Shown one piece after another: positions 57,453 to 64,000 of a stretch of DNA of 64,000 bases. The stretch comes from Microbotryum silenes-acaulis. Lineage: Eukaryota > Basidiomycota > Microbotryomycetes > Microbotryales > Microbotryaceae. Made by a program: the position numbers and the translations under genes. The stretch lies in the NCBI GenBank assembly GCA_003665825.1, contig QPFY01000019.1, forward strand, positions 186,001-250,000, written 5' to 3'. Position 1 is the first letter of the stretch. The number at the start of each line of letters is the position of its first letter. Below the pieces are notes generated by a model. It was not told the DNA's origin, searched no databases, and saw nothing but the letters and a program-made list of their open reading frames with translations.

Positions 57453-59287
57453 CTATCTCCTCTCCTTAAGTTTCTCATCCGACTTGGCAGTTTGAATCCC
57501 ACTTGCTTTCTTGATCTCGGGGACAACGTCTTCACCATCCAATTCGTTTTCCGTCTCCCCTTCTTCACGGACGTCGGAAGCGGGTTTGCCCTTGAGCATG
57601 CGGAAAAGGACGCGGAGGATGAGGTAAGACCAGAAGATCATCAACACTGCATAAGAATCCAAGAAATGAAGTCAGCTCAACTCTCCTGGTGACTTGACAC
57701 AACGAAAACTCTCGCTCGGTCGACGTACACTGGAGCAACACGAGCGGCCACAAGATTTGCCATCGACCCCACGTGGGAAGCCAGCACCCTTCCAAGGGGC
57801 CCCAGCGTTTCGTATAAGCAGGGGCGAGGTCGAGTTCGTTCAAGACCGAATTCAAGATGCGGAACTCTTGATAGTGGCGGAAGTAACCCCATGTGAACAT
57901 GAAGATAATCTGCAGAGGATGTGGGAGTGATGACGGTAAGTCTCGGCGCGTGGATAGTCTATGAGATTGAGAGAGGCAACTGACGAAGGATATGTTGCTC
58001 GTCTTTTCAAGTCCTACGTAGTTGATGCACTTGGAGAGCGCGAAGACTGCATCGGGGATATCCATCGAGACAAAGACGGCGGTACCGATGTGAGTCAAGT
58101 TAGCGATGTAAGACGCGAAGACGAGCCAGAAGGTGATGCAGTGGTGGAGGATGAGCTCGACGTAGTCATCACGGGGCTTCTCGAGACCTGGGTTATGGCA
58201 AGACGGTCGTAAGATCAGCAAGGGGAGGCACGAAGAGATTTTAAAATGACCGCGCACCAGCGATCATGACGAGTGCTTGCTGGCACCAGTACGCGAGCTG
58301 GATCAGGTAGTAGGCCTACAGAACGGAGATCACGGGAGGAGGCTCAGATAAGCGCCAAATTTCCGAATACGGTCCTTGGATCAGCGCACCTTGAGAGAAC
58401 CGGTCATGTCCCAATGCGGATACTTGAGCCAGAAGTGCTTTGTCTGGTAGAACCACGAATCTTGTTGACTCATGACCACCTGTGAGACCCACACCGAGAC
58501 ATTAGGCTCAGCTTCGTTTCACGCCTTGCTCCGCGATCCTGGTGACTCACTAGGCCGCACAGACTGCTGGCTGTAAAGTAAATGAATGCATATCCCTGGA
58601 CAGAAAGACCGTCGAGGTCGTTAGCCCTGTTTCCGAACCTTGGTGCGCAAGCCCCTGAGGAAGGTCCCGTCGGGTAACTCGACCTTCTAATGACGTATCT
58701 GCAGTGTCTTGACTGACCTGTTCCATAAAGCGTTCTAGCTTTCTAATTCTCTTGAGTCCAAGCTTCCTCCCCAAGGCGAAAAGAGGTTTCCTCAGACTCT
58801 GCCTGATGCATGAGAAGATGACGATCCACCCAAAGAGGTAGAGTGCGTCCCTCGGGCCCTTCTTGAACCTGGGTGTGGGGTCCTCGCCCGCGTGCGTCGG
58901 TGCAATCGGGTGCGAGATGTACCAGAACCACGCGAATGGGTTGTCGGTGATGGGTGTATCGGGGAACGCGAGTGAAAACGCGAGTGATCCGGCCAACGCG
59001 ACGACGATCAGGATGAACGACTGCCGCGGGTTCTGGACCCATTGCAACCATTTGGGGCCGAACGTCTGCAGCGAAGTCGTGGTCTTGGTCGCGACCGAAC
59101 GCGGTGTCAGAGGTGCGGAAGGTGCGGAGGGTGCGGAGGGGGGTACAGGATCAGGCATCGTGTCGGGGTCACCTCGCGCTGGTCCCAAGTGAGCCACGTG
59201 ATGTTCCGGATCCGTGCTGGCTCGAGCGAGATATTGGACCACCGAAGACGACCGGCGAGAACGCGTTTGAGGGCGAGCGGTTGGCAT
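57453..59287 (-). CDS. LAG1: Ceramide synthase catalytic subunit (Lag1/Lac1, TLC domain)
   Basis: Acyl-CoA-dependent N-acylation of sphingoid bases in the ER membrane. Exons on the minus strand: 59287-58718, 58595-58551, 58479-58390, 58315-58258, 58187-57985, 57909-57729, 57646-57453, giving 446 residues. Multi-pass: hydrophobic segments at FILIVVALAGSLAFSLAF, ALYLFGWIVIFSCI, YAFIYFTASSLCGLVV, LIQLAYWCQQALVMI and onward. The TLC/Lag1 motif is intact: VELILHHCITFWLVF holds the His-His pair and NLTHIGTAVFVSMDIPDAV the following Asp region. The C-terminus is a cytosolic Lys/Glu-rich tail. The N-terminus is longer than the fold needs and rich in Ser/Pro/Arg. Start 59287 is the first ATG after a GC-rich leader; an upstream in-frame ATG exists but adds an unlikely Cys/Arg-rich stretch. 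Confidence 0.93.
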
Positions 59288-60645
59288 GGCGGTGCTGGGT
59301 CTGCGTTGGCTTGGCCCTTGCGAGGAGACTCGCCCGTGCGCACACGAAAGGAGGTCGATAGTGAGTGACGTCGCGCTACCCACCGCCGGCGCTAGGCCGG
59401 GCCCGCCCCGCCCCGCCCTGCCCCGCCGCGCACACGCGCAACGCTTGGCAACTTTGATCATCTGCAAATTTGAAGGGTCGATGTTTTCCTGCTGGAATCC
59501 TTATGGGACGCAAAGACAATACACCAACAGCTTGTCAGCAGTCACCAAGGATGGAAGGGTTATATAATACCTTAGAACAACGTACCGGCTTTCTGTAGTG
59601 TTTCTTATGCCCCCCGAATATGGCATTTGGGATGAAGAGCTATATATCGAAATCGCACTTATAAGTCCGGGACTCGCGAGTGCGCTTCGGCTCTTCGCGC
59701 ATGGTCGGCTGTTCTGCCCGACTACGTTGTTGTGTAGTTGAGGCATTCTGGGGTTGCGAAGTTGGCACTTGGAAAGCTGGAGATGATGTGGCAGGTGACG
59801 TGGTAGGCGACGTGACACGGAGACCCACAGGACTCAGGAGACGCAGACTTTCGTAACCTTCCGAGTCCATTGGAGAGAGCTGTCACATCACCATGATAAC
59901 TACACAACAACGTAAGTGTAAACTGTACATACTACAATATAATACTCTTGGCGACGTTGATGCCAATGTCACCGCTGCTGACTATCGCCAGTGGCCGTCG
60001 TTTCAGGCTGTCCACGTTCAAAGCAGCCACTTCCTCGCGTCAAGCAAGCGCCCGCGTCATCCCCTACATGTCAACGTAGCAGGAAAGGTGGCATGCGTAA
60101 GCCTTTGGCACCCTTGGTGAGTTGCCTTGTGGATCACCCCGCAGCTGCGTGATGTAACTGAGATTTGCGGACCTCGTTGTGTAAAGGCAAAAGCTTCCAG
60201 CCAGAAAAAAGTCTCAAATAAAGTAGCCCGAGCACTATTACCGATGTGAACGATCAGACGGCTGTGGCCGAATCGCAACTCGGCAGTTTCCATCGATCTG
60301 AAACCTCGATCTGAGTAGGCGTTGGGCCGTGTGGAACCTTCCGAAAGTCCGGCCCCTGACGGAATGGGACGGAAAGACGGCCGCTCTGAGTCGCGTTGCG
60401 TGTCTGGGCCCGGTCTTTCTTTTGTTGCGCATCGCGGGGCTGCGAATTTCTTGACAAGAGCTATTTTATTTTAATTTTTGATTGCAGCAACAGACCAATT
60501 CTTGGCGTGTTATTCACTCCGGAGCTCTGGCCTTCTGTCTTGAAGAGACGGTCAGGCTTTTTTTCTCGTTCTCTGCGCTGTCCGGAGGCTGGCATTCCTA
60601 GATCTGCGATACTGGATAATCTACAAGAGCCACAAAGCATCGAAT
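59288..60645. other. Intergenic region between ceramide synthase and the F-box-like gene
   Basis: About 1.36 kb. It contains a GC-box-like array close to the ceramide synthase start and an AT-rich patch around 60460-60480. No gene supported. Confidence 0.45.
59400..59432. promoter_or_regulatory. CCCCG/CCGCC-rich array upstream of ceramide synthase
   Basis: Repeated CCCGCCCCG units about 115-145 bp before the minus-strand ATG at 59287. It resembles stress-element (CCCCT-like) or GC-box sequence. Function is inferred from position only. Confidence 0.3.
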
Positions 60646-61953
60646 CTACTTTTTGACGCCAGAACGTGCGGCAGTGCGTTCGTTGATGGGTTCCGGAAAA
60701 TGAACGTCCACCTGCTCCCGTCGAAGATCGTTGAGCCATTCCATATCCCCCGAGCGCTGCAGTCGACGAACGGTCATTCGAGTGTGTTCGAACAAGTCGA
60801 GCTCCCGCAACTGGGACAGCTGAGGCAAGGTTCCCTTTAAGCGGAGAACGGTCTTGGGGGCTTGGCCGGGGTCGAGATCCTTTTGGGTGTCGCGATTGTG
60901 TTGACCGACAGCGAGTTTTCGTAGTCGTGCATCGGGTGAAAGCGCGCAAAGCGTGGGCTCAATCGAGGCAGTACCGTCCAGCTCCAATTCGACCAAGTTC
61001 GAGCACTTGGCCAGGAACCGTTTACACGGTTTCGTAAGTGCATCGCTCATGCCTTGGAAGGACACACTCAACAAGCGCGGTGCAACAAGGTTCAACTCGG
61101 CCCACAGCGACGGCGTGCCAGGGCCGGGGTAAATCGGCGATAATTCTTCTGCTTGTAAGCCGCAATCCACTCTGATGTGTCTGAGTGTTTTTTGGCACGC
61201 AGAGATGATCGTCTCCATGACTCCGGGTTGATCGCGCGGGATATTCGTGCCGAAGCCGAGCGAGTGCAGATGCGGCAGATTGAGGAGGTCCCTCGGCAAG
61301 CGACCCATGAGGCTTCTGCCATGACCATCAATCTGCAAGCTCTTGAGGTCTACAGTGGGAAGTATTTGAGAAAGGAAGAAGTTTAGGGTAGTTGTATAAG
61401 TACGCCTTCAATTTCTACCTCAAGACGGATTACGCCTCAGCCCCTTGTCCCGCCAGTTCAATGATCGTGTGGCTGAGAATCAAGTGATCGGGGTCACTTG
61501 CACGCCACAGCGACTATTTACCCCAGAAATACATCGTGCAAGCTCACCTCGAAGTGCAGGATGGCATAGACTCCAAGTATGAAACTCCGACACCTCAATC
61601 AATTTGAGTCCGTGCAAAGCTACGCGATTTGTGTCACGGACGACGAGCTGGTCGAGTACGAGATTGATCCTTGTCGGCGAGACGTGGGTGAGCTGCAAGT
61701 AGCGAGTTGGGTATCGGCCCGCGATCGGACATGCTAGGAAGCAGTTCACATCTGCGTCATTTTGTAAGAACACTCGGCGATGTAGCGCCATTTGCGAGGG
61801 AGCCCTCCATGCCCTCGAGACACGGCTAAACCTGAGCAACGTCGCCTTGCGACCGTCCGAGATAGGGAATGTCTCGTTGTCGACGAAAGACGCCTCGACG
61901 AGATCGATGATGTGCAGCACCAGTTCGGATGGCAGGTCGGTGAAATCAACCAT
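60646..61953 (-). CDS. F-box-like / leucine-rich protein 1
   Basis: Probable substrate adaptor of an SCF ubiquitin ligase. Exons on the minus strand 61953-61548 and 61349-60646, giving 369 residues. The N-terminus FTDLPSELVLHIIDLVEASF is F-box-like, followed by RFSRVSRAWRAPSQMALHRR, which fits the rest of an F-box. The rest carries irregular leucine-rich segments (LPRDLLNLPHLHSLGFGTN, LVELELDGTAS, LSQLRELDLFEHTRM). Such F-box/LRR-like genes are numerous in basidiomycetes and mostly of unknown target. The intron falls in the codon after LCHPALR, the same place and phase as in the partial gene at 63165, so the two are paralogues. Confidence 0.75.
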
Positions 61954-63164
61954 TGTAACGAAGGTGATAGGCGTATGTGACGTGGGAGGACTTCTCTACT
62001 GATCGGAGGTCGAATAGGCTGACGTGGTGAAGTGGGAGGCCGAAGGCTATAGGCAGTCGTGGCAGTGGTTTCCAAGCGATGGCGAAATACAGTACCGCCC
62101 AATTGTTGCAAGCTCCTTCCTTGATGGCAAGGTGGGTTGCCCATCGAGAAGCTGAGGCAACGGCAGACAGGGGCAGACTGGCGATTTCGCAGATCGACGC
62201 GCCGCGACGCGCAGGCCTGTTCTGGCCTGTTGCGATCACGTGAACGCGAGGGTGGTCCGTGCGACGCACTATTGTCATTTCACCGCTGACTCCTGGTGTC
62301 TCCCTGTGTAGTCTTTACAGTCATTTAGTGAAGTTGAGCACTAAATGCAAAGATATGGCCTATATTTGCTTCCAAAGCCAAACCTGGATGGGAGACATTC
62401 GGAAGGTTCACGGGAGTATTGAAGATCGTGGCAGAAGGGCCGCCGGTGGCACCCCGCCCTCAGCTCGCCCCTGTACGACCCCTGAGCTCAGTCAGGCTCC
62501 GAAGGCTGGCAATATCGACGAGTGGACCCTCCCTCACCAGACTTGGGAATGTTCACAACCAAGCTGATCACTGCTGGGCATCATGAGCAGTGTCTACCGC
62601 TCATTGTGCATGCTGTGCGCGCTCGGCACGGGGTGCCGGCGCCACTCCGCCAGTGGCGCCCCGCAGGAACGAGCCAGAGGCGGAGTATTTATTCATGATG
62701 CTCTCACAAAGACAGAAGTGGTGCGAGACTGATAAGTATTGGCTCTGGTATTGCAGGTCTCGGGGTCGTGCACTCACTGCACTGGTAGTCAGTTCTCACC
62801 CACTCCCTGACTATTTAGCCTTTTCGCTCCTAAGACGATGCTGGCTTTCTCTTATATATGACATCTGGATGCGAAACATTATCGCTCAACCACCTCCTGG
62901 CCACTCGACCAACACTGGAAGGATCACTATATTTCCCTCGCTGCCAGCAAAATCCACCTCTCTCCAAAGTACGACAGTTTCGCTAGTTCTCAGGTTGTTT
63001 CTTCGTTGCTGCGCATCTCGGTGGCATGCCTTTCCGTTTCTGCTCTCGTGCTACCGAGATCGTAGATTGGCTCTGCTTCCTTTACTGCTTCCATCACCCT
63101 CTCGGCCTGCTATGAATCGGAGGACTATGAAATGCCAGGTTTTGAACCTCCTCGAACGCCGTCC
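61954..63164. other. Intergenic region between the two F-box-like genes
   Basis: About 1.2 kb. A 217-codon plus-strand frame (62590-63243) has no family features and overlaps the next gene, so I do not call it. A GC-rich stem-loop lies at 62638-62660. Confidence 0.45.
62638..62660. repeat. Short GC-rich stem-loop
   Basis: GGCGCCACT, five-base loop CCGCC, then AGTGGCGCC: a perfect 9-bp stem. No polypyrimidine tract or gene end beside it, so no function is assigned. Confidence 0.6.
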
Positions 63165-63930
63165 TCAATGTCGATCCAAATATCGATCCATGCTCCATCG
63201 CGATCCAATCGGTGAGCGCGGGGGTTCATATTCGCGCATGTAGTCGTGATTTCGGTCCGATACGCAGAGATAATCACTCTTCGGGAGAAACCAGTTCACG
63301 TCGATGCCGGCTTGTTGTTCGAACGGTTCTAGTCGCCATTGCGGACCCCAAGCAGCTTTGGGTTTGTACCAGCGGCTTATCCCCGTCGAGACGCGTTCGG
63401 GAGGAGACTCGATCAATTCCAACCGCTTCAACGTCGAGAGTTATGGCCATGGTGGTGTTCGAGTCCACGCTTCGGTGATCATTTCGATGGCGTAGTGTAC
63501 CTCGCCAATTTGGGATTCGCGCCGACGACCAAGCGCAGACTTTGAAGGCGAAATGGAATGAACCGAGGCGCTAGACGACCGAGCACTCCGTCCGAAGGAT
63601 ATCGAAGGTGCTCCAGATCTATACGAGTACACAAGGAGCTCGTCAGGGGGATCAGTAGATGGTATCGCGATGACGGCAAATCACACCACCTCGATGATTC
63701 GGCGAACGTACCTCGCAGAGCGGAGTGACATAGGTTCCACAGGTGCACTTCTTTGATCTTCCCAATTTCAAGCTCCCTTATGCCCCGTGCAAAAGTGGGA
63801 TGTTCGAGGACCAACCGGTCGAGGACGAGGCCGAGCTCGCGTACGGAGAAGCTCTGTACTATTGTAACGGTCTTGGTGAGCCGAAGCCCAACTCCGGTCC
63901 GGCTCGAAGATCAAGCGCGACTAACGCCGG
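63165..63930 (-). CDS. F-box-like protein 2, partial at the right edge
   Basis: The minus-strand exon from about 63930 to 63712 reads RELGLVLDRLVLEHPTFARG and IKEVHLWNLCHSALR, matching TRINLVLDQLVVRD and EFHTWSLCHPALR of the neighbouring gene. An intron at 63711-63619 has the same position and phase and re-enters at Asp (DLEHLRYPSDGVLGRL). The frame then stops near 63479 unless another intron follows; 63431-63165 reads a coding-like tail (KRLELIESPPERVSTG, FLPKSDYLCVSDRNHDYM) that is probably the last exon. Upstream exons lie beyond the window or in its last 70 bases. It could be intact or decayed. Confidence 0.5.
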
Positions 63931-64000
63931 TCCTGTCCTCACCTTCCTCTTTGAGACAGCACGCCGGAACCCAAGAGTCGTCTTCGTTCCATAAGACTCC

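Noticed and set aside
62590..63243. 217-codon plus-strand open frame
   Set aside because: Composition is unlike a conserved protein, it overlaps the F-box-like gene on the other strand, and it has no recognisable domain.

Overview
The window looks like the nuclear genome of a basidiomycete fungus, most likely a yeast-like Pucciniomycotina species. The evidence is that almost every gene is split by many short GT-AG introns (about 50-150 nt), codons are GC-rich, and the window holds fungal housekeeping genes (gamma-tubulin, squalene epoxidase, ceramide synthase, Met8-type siroheme synthase) beside secreted copper radical oxidases of the glyoxal oxidase type. The species is an inference. I see no tRNA, rRNA, CRISPR or bacterial operon structure.

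Layout, left to right. A partial Tda3-like FAD oxidoreductase (minus) runs off the left edge. A 588-bp hAT-like non-autonomous transposon lies at 2017-2604. From 2.8 to 19.7 kb there is a secreted-enzyme block: glyoxal oxidase 1, S8 proteases A and B (plus), a Met8 homologue, and S8 protease C (minus). From 20.4 to 30.6 kb come housekeeping genes: Mis14/Nsl1-like kinetochore protein, gamma-tubulin, ERG1, an SR-rich protein and mitochondrial ribosomal protein uL14m. From 31.1 to 37.0 kb there are two tandem glyoxal oxidases (2 and 3), then an unrecognised 506-residue protein, a UBE2C-type E2, S8 protease D, a xylose-reductase-like AKR and a bacterial-type (GpsA-like) glycerol-3-phosphate dehydrogenase. 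From 49 to 55 kb is an accessory stretch with no recognisable intact gene; it holds three inverted repeats (65 bp, 28 bp and about 470 bp arms) and coding-like relics. The right end has a GDSL/SGNH hydrolase, ceramide synthase and two related F-box-like genes, the second partial.

Two secreted families dominate and are interleaved. The three glyoxal oxidases (which make H2O2 from aldehydes) share one eight-exon plan in which six consecutive exons have exactly the same lengths (28, 12, 31, 26, 322 and 58 nt). The four S8 proteases share one six-exon plan with a 153-nt second exon. Proteases B and C, in opposite orientation, share a 539-bp tract with one mismatch, and D shares 282 bp of it, which points to recent ectopic gene conversion. 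A second theme is microexons: a 5-nt exon is needed to keep the Tda3-like gene in frame, and 12-, 14- and 19-nt exons occur in the glyoxal oxidases, the GDSL gene and the GpsA-like gene.

Gene models were built by hand from splice signals and reading-frame continuity. Exon edges are predictions.
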